Source: Thiobacillus denitrificans (GTDB lineage: Bacteria; Pseudomonadota; Gammaproteobacteria; Burkholderiales; Thiobacillaceae). Taken from it: 64,000 nucleotides of DNA. The notes beneath the pieces were generated by a model. The model had not been told where the DNA came from. It saw only the letters and a list, made by a program, of their open reading frames with translations, and did no database searches. Numbering within the stretch: the first letter of the stretch is position 1; every line of letters starts with the position of its first letter. The stretch is from the NCBI GenBank assembly GCA_020723405.1, contig DYIY01000006.1, positions 173,531-237,530 on the forward strand. The letters are read 5' to 3'. Shown piece by piece: positions 1-7,438 of the stretch. The translations under genes and the position numbers were made by a program.

Positions 1-1769
1 GGTGTCCATTCGCCCCGGCGCTGGAACTTGGGCGGGTAGACCCAGAGGGCCAGGGTTCCGCCTGGCTTGAGCAGGGGCAGCAGCCGTTCCGCGTGGGCCC
101 GGGTGTCGGGGGTGTGGTGCAGCACGCCGATGGAGTAGATGAGGTCGAAGCTCTCCGGGGCGAAGGGCAGGGCGCCGATGTCGGCCTGCATGACCAGGGC
201 GTTGGGGAAGGAGGCCAGGTTGTCCCGGGCGGTTTCCACGGCTTCCGACAGGTCCACCCCCACCACCCGGGCGCCCCAGCGGGCCAGCACTTCCGCGTGG
301 CGGCCGGTGCCCACGCCGGCATCCAGCACCAGTTTGCCGGCCACTTCCCCGGGGCTGAGGCCGGTCTTCAGCACCAGGTCCTGTTCCGTCAGGTCCACGC
401 CCTGCTGGCTGTCCAGCTGGGTGTCGGTATAGGTGGTCCACTGGAAGGAGAAGGAGGCCGCGTAGTGGTCCGAGGCCACGAAGCGGGCGATGCCGCGTAC
501 CACCGGGGCCTGGCTGTCCTGGACGATGGGGAGAAGTTCATTCACCCGGTCGATGAAGGCCGGGTCCAGGGGTTTGCCGATGAGCGCGGGCCAATCCGGG
601 GCCAGTCCGGTGGGGGTACCGGCCGGCACGGTTGCCTGGGGCGGGGGGAGGGCGGGGTCCGGCAGGTCCGGACAGGGGCTGACCCGGGCGCGGATCTGAT
701 CGCCTTCGGGGGCGAAGTTCATGGTCAGGGTCGGCGGCGCCGCAGGGCCTGCCAGGGCGTCCAGGAGGCCCTGCCGGTCCGCCGGGTCCAGGGACACGGC
801 CAGGCCCAGGGTGTCCAGGTCCGCCAGCAAGCCGCCCAGCCAGGTCCGGGCTGCGTCGCCACCGCCGCAACAGGCGGCCAGTTCCCGGACCAGGGCGTCC
901 AGGCAGGCCAGTTCCAGGCGGGCGCCGGTCCAGCATCCGTCCCGGGATTCGCTGCGCCAGGACAGCAGCCGCCGGCCGCCAGCGAAGGCTTCCAGGCCGG
1001 TGAGGCGGGGCTGGAAGGGCTGGGCCAGGGTCAGCGCCAGGCCCAGTTGGTCCAGGGCCAGGGGGCCCCAGGTGGCGTCGGCCAGGTCGGCCCGGACCCG
1101 CCAGGTTCCGCCGGCCTGCTCCAGGGTCACGGCGACCCGGGCGGCGGTCAGCTCCGGCAGTCCGGCGGCGGCGAGGCCCAGCCTTACCTCCGTCAGTTCC
1201 AGTCGGCGGGAATCCGGGATTTTCTGGCTGCCCAGGGCCAGGGCCTTGCCCAGCATCAGTTGCAGCTTGGCCAGGGCGTAGGCCGCCGGGTTGGGGAAGG
1301 TGGCCTTCAACTGGGCCAGCTTGGACAGGGCGCCGAACAGTTCCGGATTGCCGCCCAGACCGTCGATCAGGTGGTACTGGTGGGGCTTCTGGGCCAGGTC
1401 GGCGTTGTCGCTGGGGGCGAAGAAGAGCTTGCGCCCCACGTGGACCCAGCGGCCCTGGCCCTGGCTGGCAATCTTCTTCACCGAGGTGCAATGGGGCAGG
1501 GGCAGGGGGCGTCCGTCTTCCAGCAGCAGCAGGGTGGTGCGCCCCATCTCGTCGCTGCAGAAGTCCTCCTCCAGGGTCAGGCTGTAGGACAGGGGGCTGG
1601 CCCGTTGCAGCCCGCTCAGGGGCAGGGCCCGGGGCCCGGTCCACCAGGACTTGAGCAGCAGGGCCAGGGCGCCCCGGTCGTTGCGCCGGGGCTTCAGCAC
1701 CCGGTCATAGAAGCCCAGCAGGGCGCCGGAGACGAGGAACAGGGGAAAGAGTGGTCGGGATTCGGACAT
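1..1769 (-). CDS. SAM-dependent methyltransferase with long N-terminal region (3' end beyond window)
   Basis: This frame is open from an ATG at 1769 to the window edge, giving 589 codons with no stop, so the gene is partial. The first ~440 residues match no family I recognise. Around residue 480 comes a class I methyltransferase fold, with motif I LDAGVGTGRHAEV, then VVGVDLS and a typical IGVLHHTPDTRAHAERLLPL stretch followed by LKPGGTLALW. It probably transfers a methyl group to a small molecule or sugar. It lies downstream of three other modification genes on the same strand and is separated from them by palindromic repeats. A role in flagellin-glycan or surface-polysaccharide decoration is inferred from position only. 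Confidence 0.75.
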   Translation of the reverse strand, partial: MSESRPLFPLFLVSGALLGFYDRVLKPRRNDRGALALLLKSWWTGPRALPLSGLQRASPLSYSLTLEEDFCSDEMGRTTLLLLEDGRPLPLPHCTSVKKIASQGQGRWVHVGRKLFFAPSDNADLAQKPHQYHLIDGLGGNPELFGALSKLAQLKATFPNPAAYALAKLQLMLGKALALGSQKIPDSRRLELTEVRLGLAAAGLPELTAARVAVTLEQAGGTWRVRADLADATWGPLALDQLGLALTLAQPFQPRLTGLEAFAGGRRLLSWRSESRDGCWTGARLELACLDALVRELAACCGGGDAARTWLGGLLADLDTLGLAVSLDPADRQGLLDALAGPAAPPTLTMNFAPEGDQIRARVSPCPDLPDPALPPPQATVPAGTPTGLAPDWPALIGKPLDPAFIDRVNELLPIVQDSQAPVVRGIARFVASDHYAASFSFQWTTYTDTQLDSQQGVDLTEQDLVLKTGLSPGEVAGKLVLDAGVGTGRHAEVLARWGARVVGVDLSEAVETARDNLASFPNALVMQADIGALPFAPESFDLIYSIGVLHHTPDTRAHAERLLPLLKPGGTLALWVYPPKFQRRGEWT

Positions 1770-1783
1770 GGTGGATAGCCGGT

Positions 1784-1883
1784 TCCCCCCTTTGAAAAAG
1801 GGGGGCTAGGGGGGATTTGCAGGGGGTGGGACGGTGAACCGGGCTGAATCCCCCTTTTGCAAAGGGGGAAGTGCTGATTTTCG
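1784..1883. repeat. Two C/G-rich palindromic repeat copies
   Basis: Two copies of a dispersed palindrome lie head to tail here, at about 1784-1822 and 1849-1875. Each has a run of C, a short TTTG(A/C)AAA centre and a run of G, flanked by a GGGGGATTTGC-like or AATCCCCC arm. Related copies occur near 4240, 52213-52505 and 63782-63881. They lie outside the recognised coding regions and have no T-tract that would make them standard terminators. Confidence 0.8.
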
Positions 1884-1917
1884 GGGTTACAGGTAGGGAA
1901 CGGGTGCATCCCCCGCC

Positions 1918-2625
1918 TCAATCCACCAGGAACAGGTTGTACAGCAGCAGATCCCGGGGCCGCTCCGGCGCTTCCACCGGCTCCACCCCGTGGAAGGCGT
2001 TGTCGGTGCGGATGAAGCCGAACAGGGAATTGGGCAGGAAGGGGGTGGTGGCCAGGGCGGTGAAATCCTCCCGGGGATGATGGGGGCCGCCCGGGCAACG
2101 GAAGGCCGGGTCATTGGGTACGTAGGCGGTGGTGCCCAGGTGGCGCTGGCTGTCGTCCCGGGGCAGGTAGAAGAGCAGGGCCAGGACCTTCTCGGCCATG
2201 TCCGTGTGGGGGGGCAGGGCATAGCGGGTGAAGTCCCGCAGCAGGCGGGCGTCCTTGAGCAGCCGCTTGCGGCCCAGGGCCTCCCCCCACTGGCGGGTGA
2301 TGAAGGGGCGGAACTTGCTCAGCATGGCGTTGGCGAAGCGGCTGCCCAGCAGCCAGTCGGCGGTGGTCCGCCAGACTTCCGGCACCTGGGCCTGGCCTTC
2401 CCCCAGGGAAAGGATCAGCCGGTCGTTGCTGTTGTCCTGGCCTACTGTGCCGTATTCCTGGATGGGGGTGTAGGCGGCATCCGCCGGCAGGGCGTCGATG
2501 AGGGCCTGATAGACGTCCGGAGGAAAAATGTCGGTGACGTGGAAATGGGGAAAGGGCCAGGTCTGCACCTCGGCGTTCATGAGCCGGTAGAGGACCGCCA
2601 TTTCCGTGGCATAGGCGTCGTTCAT
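1918..2625 (-). CDS. 2OG-Fe(II) oxygenase-like protein
   Basis: A 235-residue protein with the pattern of a double-stranded beta-helix iron/2-oxoglutarate dioxygenase. A PPHTD motif near residue 138 supplies His and Asp, a second His lies in NAFHGVEPV near residue 211, and an Arg follows in the next strand (ERPRDLLLYN). Such enzymes hydroxylate sugars, lipids or peptides. I chose the start at 2625 because that ATG overlaps the upstream FkbM stop as ATGA, which implies translational coupling; an in-frame start 27 bases further upstream is possible. Substrate unknown. Neighbouring methyltransferases suggest it hydroxylates a glycan or a glycan precursor, which is inference. Confidence 0.7.
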   Translation of the reverse strand: MNDAYATEMAVLYRLMNAEVQTWPFPHFHVTDIFPPDVYQALIDALPADAAYTPIQEYGTVGQDNSNDRLILSLGEGQAQVPEVWRTTADWLLGSRFANAMLSKFRPFITRQWGEALGRKRLLKDARLLRDFTRYALPPHTDMAEKVLALLFYLPRDDSQRHLGTTAYVPNDPAFRCPGGPHHPREDFTALATTPFLPNSLFGFIRTDNAFHGVEPVEAPERPRDLLLYNLFLVD

Positions 2626-3395
2626 GTCTTGATTTCCCGGCTGAACAGCCATTCCCCCACCCCGGCGAAGGGGCCGTCCGGGCGGCTGGCGGCCCGGGCC
2701 TGGTCCGGGTCGTGGCGGTAGCCCAGGGTCGCCAGTTCCTCCACCATGGCCCGGTGCTCGGCCAGGTGGGGGTTCACCTCGATGAGCAGTTCCGCCACGC
2801 CGCCTGTAGCCAGGGTGGCCCGGGCGCCGGCGATGACCTTGTGCTCGAAGCCGTCCACGTCGATCTTGACGTAGCGGGGCACCGGCAGGGCGCCGTCGGC
2901 CACGGCGGCATCCAGGGTCCAGCTCACCGAGCCCTGGGCGAAGGCGGCGGGGCGGGGGCGCAGGTTGAAGTCCACTTCTTCCCCCTGGCTGTGGCAGGAG
3001 GCGCCGGTGGCGAATTCGGAGAGGAAGAGCCGGTCCAGGCCCACCCGGTCCACCAGGGCGCAGGGGTAGGCGGTGATCCGCTCCCCCAGGCCGTTAGCCT
3101 GGATGTTGCGATTGAGCAGGGCCCAGTTCTGGGATTCCGGTTCGAAGGCGTACACCCGGCAGCGCCGGGCCGTGGCCGCGTAGAGGCTGTAGAGGCCGAT
3201 ATTGGCGCCCACATCCAGCAGCACCGAACCTTCCTCCAGGCCGTTGAGCCAGCGGATGGTGTGGGGTTCCTTGCTGTAGAGGGTCTGCACCCGGGCCAGG
3301 CAAAGGCGGTTGGGGGTCTTGAACACCACCCGGCCGCCCTCGGCGGTCTTCAGGGCCACCAGGGGGTCCAGCTTTTCGTATTGGCCCAGGTCCAT
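2622..3395 (-). CDS. FkbM family methyltransferase
   Basis: A 257-residue protein of the FkbM class. It has a Rossmann motif I (LLDVGANIGLYSLYAA), an acidic AFEPE after strand 2, and the family's PRYVKIDVDGFEHKVIAGA stretch near residues 175-192. FkbM enzymes methylate hydroxyl groups of sugars and polyketides. The gene starts three bases after the TylF-like gene ends and overlaps the next gene by 4 bases, so the three genes form one operon. Likely role: O-methylation of a surface or flagellin glycan (inferred from context). Confidence 0.85.
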   Translation of the reverse strand: MDLGQYEKLDPLVALKTAEGGRVVFKTPNRLCLARVQTLYSKEPHTIRWLNGLEEGSVLLDVGANIGLYSLYAATARRCRVYAFEPESQNWALLNRNIQANGLGERITAYPCALVDRVGLDRLFLSEFATGASCHSQGEEVDFNLRPRPAAFAQGSVSWTLDAAVADGALPVPRYVKIDVDGFEHKVIAGARATLATGGVAELLIEVNPHLAEHRAMVEELATLGYRHDPDQARAASRPDGPFAGVGEWLFSREIKT

Positions 3396-3398
3396 GGT

Positions 3399-4181
3399 TC
3401 AGCGCTTGATGTACAGCCCCTGGCCGGTGGGGCTTTCCCAGACCAGTTCCCCCCGGGCCCGGAAGAATTCCCGTTCGCCCACGTGGGACAGGCGGTAGCG
3501 CTTGAAGCCGAAATCGTCGAACACGATCATGCCCCCGGGGGTGAGGCGCTCCACCACGGCGGGCAGCACGGCCAGTTCCGGTTCGGCGGCGTTGAGATCG
3601 ATCTGGGCGAAGGCGATCTTCTCCGGCAGGCCCTGTTCGAAGCTGCCGGGCACGGCGCCCTTGATGACCCGGAAGTTGCCCAGGGGCTCGAAATAACTGC
3701 GCACCTGATCGTAGAGCTGGGGCCCGTGGCCGGACTTCTTCGCTTCCTGGGGCGGATTGTCGAAGATGTCGTAGAGCCACCAGGTCTTGCCGGCCATCTG
3801 GCGGAAATCGCAGAAGCGTTCCATGACCTCCACGGTCTTGCCGTCGTAGCAGCCCAGGTCCACGAAGTCCCCGTCCACCGCCAGGCAGCTGCGGGCGCTC
3901 CAGCATAGGGTGTAGATGCGCCAGATCCGGGCCAGCAGGATGGGGTCCTTGGCGTGGGGCCCCATGGCGCGGATGAAGTCGATGTCCTCCAGGAAACCCA
4001 GGTTGCGGTACCAGACCATCATGTCGTCGTGGGCCGCCGCGCCGCTGCCCGGCTGGTTCAGGCCCAGCATCTGGGCCATGGCCTGGACGTGCATGATGAA
4101 CAGGTTCTTCACCAGGGGGTTGTCGAAGGGGGGCTTGGTGAATTCCTTGTTGAACAGGGCGAAGTTGGGCGTGAGGCTCAT
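3399..4181 (-). CDS. TylF/macrocin O-methyltransferase-like protein
   Basis: A 260-residue protein whose FVDLGCYDGKTVEVM motif I, WWLYDIFDNPP segment, AQIDLNAAEPELAVL and TPGGMIVFDDFGFKRYR stretches resemble the TylF/MycF family. The family methylates deoxysugar hydroxyls with SAM and usually Mg2+. The acidic pair in FDDFG fits the metal-binding site. It heads a tight three-gene operon with the FkbM and dioxygenase-like genes. A repeat-containing gap of 116 bases separates it from the AsnB fusion upstream. The exact substrate cannot be read from the sequence. Confidence 0.75.
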   Translation of the reverse strand: MSLTPNFALFNKEFTKPPFDNPLVKNLFIMHVQAMAQMLGLNQPGSGAAAHDDMMVWYRNLGFLEDIDFIRAMGPHAKDPILLARIWRIYTLCWSARSCLAVDGDFVDLGCYDGKTVEVMERFCDFRQMAGKTWWLYDIFDNPPQEAKKSGHGPQLYDQVRSYFEPLGNFRVIKGAVPGSFEQGLPEKIAFAQIDLNAAEPELAVLPAVVERLTPGGMIVFDDFGFKRYRLSHVGEREFFRARGELVWESPTGQGLYIKR

Positions 4182-4239
4182 GGGGCGTCAACCGTGGAGG
4201 GGTGGGGGGATTTGAAGGTGTGGTTTGGCAGAGGTTTTG

Positions 4240-4272
4240 AATCCCCCCCAGCCCCCCTTTTGCAAAGGGGGG
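4240..4272. repeat. C/G-rich palindromic repeat
   Basis: A single copy of the dispersed palindrome: C run, CTTTTGCAAAG centre, G run. It sits in the gap between the AsnB fusion and the TylF-like gene. It could form a strong hairpin in the transcript, but no T-tract follows on the transcribed strand. Confidence 0.75.
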
Positions 4273-4297
4273 AGGAGGGTGGAGGGGAGGCTCGGGG

Positions 4298-7200
4298 TCA
4301 TGCCTCGGCATCCGTGGTTTTGAGGAGTTTCTGGAGTTCGCCCAGCACAGCCTCCGGTAGCGGTCCGGCGGCCAGGGCCTGGCGGGCCTGACTGCTGGCC
4401 TGCTGCCAGTCGCCTTCGATGCGGAAGGCCTGGAGGGCCAGCAGGGCCTGGGCCAGGGCATGGCGGGGGTTCGCCGCCAGCAGGGTCTGGCAGAGGTTCT
4501 TGCCGGCGGCGTAGTGGCGCTCGGCCAGGAGCCGGCTCCAGCCCTGGATCAGGGCTTCGGCGTCGGGTTCGCCATGGGCCTGGCCGGCGGCCAGGAGCAG
4601 GTCGGCCAGGGGCCAGCCGGGCAGGTTGCGCTCCAGGGTGTAGCGGCGCAGGAAGGCGAATTCCTTGGCGGTGCCCTTGAAGTGGACCACCTGCCTGGCC
4701 AGCAGGTCGCGCAGGCCGTCGGAGGGGCCGGGCTTGTGGTTGTAGTCGGCGCAGGGCAGGTAGAGCATCCGGGTGCCGTCCAGTTCGCGGACCTCCCCGG
4801 CCTCCGGATAGCTGCCGTCCCAGCCCACGCTGTTCAGGGAGAGCTGGCCGCCCCGCCATTTCTTGATGCCGTGGGGATAGCGGGCCTGGACGTCCGGGTC
4901 TTGCGCCAGTTGCTCGTAGGTGGCCAGGTAGCCGTTGTAGAAGGCCCGCACCCGCTCGGGCCGGCGCCGGGAGGCGGCCTGGACCCCTTCGTTGAGCACC
5001 ATGGCCGGGTCGGGGCGGAAGGTGGCCAGCACGTCGAAATCCCCGTCCAGCACGGCGCGGAAATCGTTGCCCACGAAGGCGTCGGAATCCAGGAACAGGG
5101 TGGTGGCGGTGAAGGCCGGGGAGTTCACGTAGGCGGCCATGGCCCGCACCCGCTGGTACATGGGCTCGTCCTTGTCCACGTCCAGGCGCACCACGTGGCT
5201 GAAGCGGTGGCCCGGGGGTTCCGGGCTGTCCCGGTCGGTCACCAGGATCACGTTGGCGCCGGGGAAGAAGCCGGCGGCGGCGTGGGAGAAGTAGGCCAGG
5301 ATGTAGTCGTAGTCGAACTTGCGGTGGTCCAGGCCCTTGATGTCGAAGGTCTCGATGGGCCGGTAATCGGCATCCACCCGGGTGTGGTAGGTGAACACGT
5401 TGACCGGGGCCGGCTCCACCCCGGCGGCGGCGAAGTCGGCGATGAGGCCCGCGATGCCCGGCGGCGGGGCGTCCAGGCGGCGGGGCAGAGGCTTGGCCAG
5501 GATGTCCAGGATGTCCCGGCCGTGGACCGGGGCGTTGTCTTCCCGGGCGAAGTTCACGCCGCGGACTTCCCGGGCGCCGGCGGATTCCCTGTCGGGCCGG
5601 GCGTAGACCTTCTCCAGCCACTGGTTGAGGACGATGACCGCCCAGACGATGTTGTTGTTGGCCTGGGGCAGCAGGGCCCGCAGCCGCCTTACGTCCAGCA
5701 CCCGGGCCAGGGCCGAGCCGTCGTGGACCGCTTCGGCCAGTTGGCCGCCGAAGAAATCCGCGTGGGCCTTGAGGAAGGCGGGGGGCATGCCGAAGCCGGT
5801 CTTGCGCCGGTCCACCCATTCCGCCGGCAGGTATTTCTTGAGGATGTGGCGGAGCAGGAACTTGCCCTTGCCGTCGGCCAGGTGGCTGGCCAGGGGGATG
5901 CGCCCGGCCAGCCGGGCGATGGCCAGGGCCAGCAGGGGCGCGCGCACCTCCAGTCCGTGGGCCATGCTCATGCGGTCCACCTTGGCCAGCACGGCGCCGG
6001 GCAGGTAGCTGTTGGCGTCCAGCATGCGCAGGGTGTCGATGGTGCCCCGGGCCGGGGCCATGCTGCCCAGGATGGCGGCATAGATGTCCTGGAAGCGATC
6101 CGGCAGGCCACCGAACAGTTTCACCAGTTGTTCCAGGGGCATCACCGGCAGGAAGCGCTCGAAGTACTGGGGCGCCAGCTGGGCCGGGGTGAGGCCATCC
6201 CCCAGGGCCGCCTGGGCGCCGAAATAGCGGCCGTAGCCGGCGAACAGTTCGTCGCCCCCGTCCCCGGACAGGGCCACGGTGATGTCCTGGCGGGCGAAGC
6301 GGGACAGGAGCCAGGTGGGCACGCAGGAGCGGTCCCCGTTGGGCTCGTCCAGGATCTGCCCCATGCGTGCCGCCACGTCCAGCAGGTCGGCGTGGCTCAC
6401 CTGGTGGCAATGGTGGGTGGTGCCCAGGACCTGGGCGATGCGCGCCGCGTCCTCGTGCTCCGACTCGCCGCCGTCGAAGGCGATGGTGTAGGTGTTGAGG
6501 GGGATGCCCAGCTTCTGCGTGGCCAGGGCGCAGACCAGGGAGGAATCCACGCCGCTGGACAGGAAGGCCCCCAGGGGCACGTCGCTCACCAGGCGGGACT
6601 TCACCGCCTGGACCAGTTCATTTTCCAGCACCTCGGCGATCTGCCGGGGGTCCGTGAGGGGCAGGTTCTGCGGAAGCTGGAAGGCGAAGTGGCGCTTCTT
6701 CTCCAGCCGGCCTTCCCCGTCCAGGGTGAGCAGGCAGCCCGGCTCCAGCTTGCGGATGTCGCGGAACAGGCTGAAGGGCTGGGGCACGTAGCGGAAATGC
6801 AGGTAGGCCGCCAGTTCCGCCCCTTCGATGGGGCCGTCGAACAGGCCCGAGGCCAGGATGGCGGACAGTTCCGAGGCGAACAGGAAGCAGTCGGGGCCGT
6901 CCCAGTAGTAGAGGGGCTTCTCGCCGAAGGCGTCCCGGGCCAGGAGCAGGGTGCGGCTGGCCGGGTCGTAGTGGCCGAAGGCGTACATGCCGTCCAGCAG
7001 GGGAATGGCCTGTAGGCCCTGGCGGCCCAGCAGGGTCAGCAGCACCTCCGTGTCGGTCTGGGTGCGGAAGGTTTCGCCGGACCGTTCCAGGCCCCGGCGC
7101 AGTTCCTGGTAGTTGTAGATCTCGCCGTTGAACACCAGGGCCCGGGTGTCGCTGGAATCGGCCATGGGCTGGTGGCCGGCGGCGCTGACGTCGATGACCG

Positions 7201-7366
7201 ACAGGCGCCGGTGGCCCAGCACCGCCCGGCCGTCGGCGGAGGCCCACAGGCCCGCGTCATCCGGTCCCCGGTGGGCGATGGCATCGGTCATGCGGGCCAC
7301 GGCGGCGCGCCGTTCCTCCGCCGCCAGCTTGCCGCGCTTGTCGATGAGACCCGCAATGCCGCACAT
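4298..7366 (-). CDS. AsnB-type amidotransferase fused to a GT8-like glycosyltransferase domain
   Basis: 1022 residues, far longer than AsnB (~550-650). Residues 1-600 are a complete class II glutamine amidotransferase/asparagine synthetase: Cys2 nucleophile (MCGIAGLID), AHRGPDD, FNGEIYNY, the ATP-pyrophosphatase loop FLSSGVDSS and SGDGGDELF. After a linker, residues ~650-905 look like a GT-A glycosyltransferase, with VNVFTYHTRV, a DxD-type LFLDSDAFVG near 758, WRGGQLSLN, and HFKGTAK near 895, which matches the GT8 HxxGxxK metal-binding signature. The last ~115 residues are Ala/Leu-rich helical repeats. AsnB relatives amidate sugar or peptide carboxylates in glycan pathways. Here amidation and glycosyl transfer may act on one glycan. 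It diverges by 72 bases from the TPR-glycosyltransferases next to the flagellins. Confidence 0.85.
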   Translation of the reverse strand: MCGIAGLIDKRGKLAAEERRAAVARMTDAIAHRGPDDAGLWASADGRAVLGHRRLSVIDVSAAGHQPMADSSDTRALVFNGEIYNYQELRRGLERSGETFRTQTDTEVLLTLLGRQGLQAIPLLDGMYAFGHYDPASRTLLLARDAFGEKPLYYWDGPDCFLFASELSAILASGLFDGPIEGAELAAYLHFRYVPQPFSLFRDIRKLEPGCLLTLDGEGRLEKKRHFAFQLPQNLPLTDPRQIAEVLENELVQAVKSRLVSDVPLGAFLSSGVDSSLVCALATQKLGIPLNTYTIAFDGGESEHEDAARIAQVLGTTHHCHQVSHADLLDVAARMGQILDEPNGDRSCVPTWLLSRFARQDITVALSGDGGDELFAGYGRYFGAQAALGDGLTPAQLAPQYFERFLPVMPLEQLVKLFGGLPDRFQDIYAAILGSMAPARGTIDTLRMLDANSYLPGAVLAKVDRMSMAHGLEVRAPLLALAIARLAGRIPLASHLADGKGKFLLRHILKKYLPAEWVDRRKTGFGMPPAFLKAHADFFGGQLAEAVHDGSALARVLDVRRLRALLPQANNNIVWAVIVLNQWLEKVYARPDRESAGAREVRGVNFAREDNAPVHGRDILDILAKPLPRRLDAPPPGIAGLIADFAAAGVEPAPVNVFTYHTRVDADYRPIETFDIKGLDHRKFDYDYILAYFSHAAAGFFPGANVILVTDRDSPEPPGHRFSHVVRLDVDKDEPMYQRVRAMAAYVNSPAFTATTLFLDSDAFVGNDFRAVLDGDFDVLATFRPDPAMVLNEGVQAASRRRPERVRAFYNGYLATYEQLAQDPDVQARYPHGIKKWRGGQLSLNSVGWDGSYPEAGEVRELDGTRMLYLPCADYNHKPGPSDGLRDLLARQVVHFKGTAKEFAFLRRYTLERNLPGWPLADLLLAAGQAHGEPDAEALIQGWSRLLAERHYAAGKNLCQTLLAANPRHALAQALLALQAFRIEGDWQQASSQARQALAAGPLPEAVLGELQKLLKTTDAEA

Positions 7367-7438
7367 GTGCGCCTGGTTTTCTCGTTCCGTCAGGGTGCGC
7401 CGGAGTGTACATTACGGCGTCCCGAATCAAGCTCCGCC

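Noticed and set aside
93..1778. Long plus-strand open frame rich in Gly, Gln and Val
   Set aside because: It is antisense to the methyltransferase gene. Its composition (GQGQ, GGEG runs) is that of a GC-rich shadow frame with no family match.
4460..7015. 851-codon plus-strand open frame opposite the AsnB fusion
   Set aside because: Same cause: high GC removes stop codons on the opposite strand. The minus-strand frame has complete AsnB motifs.
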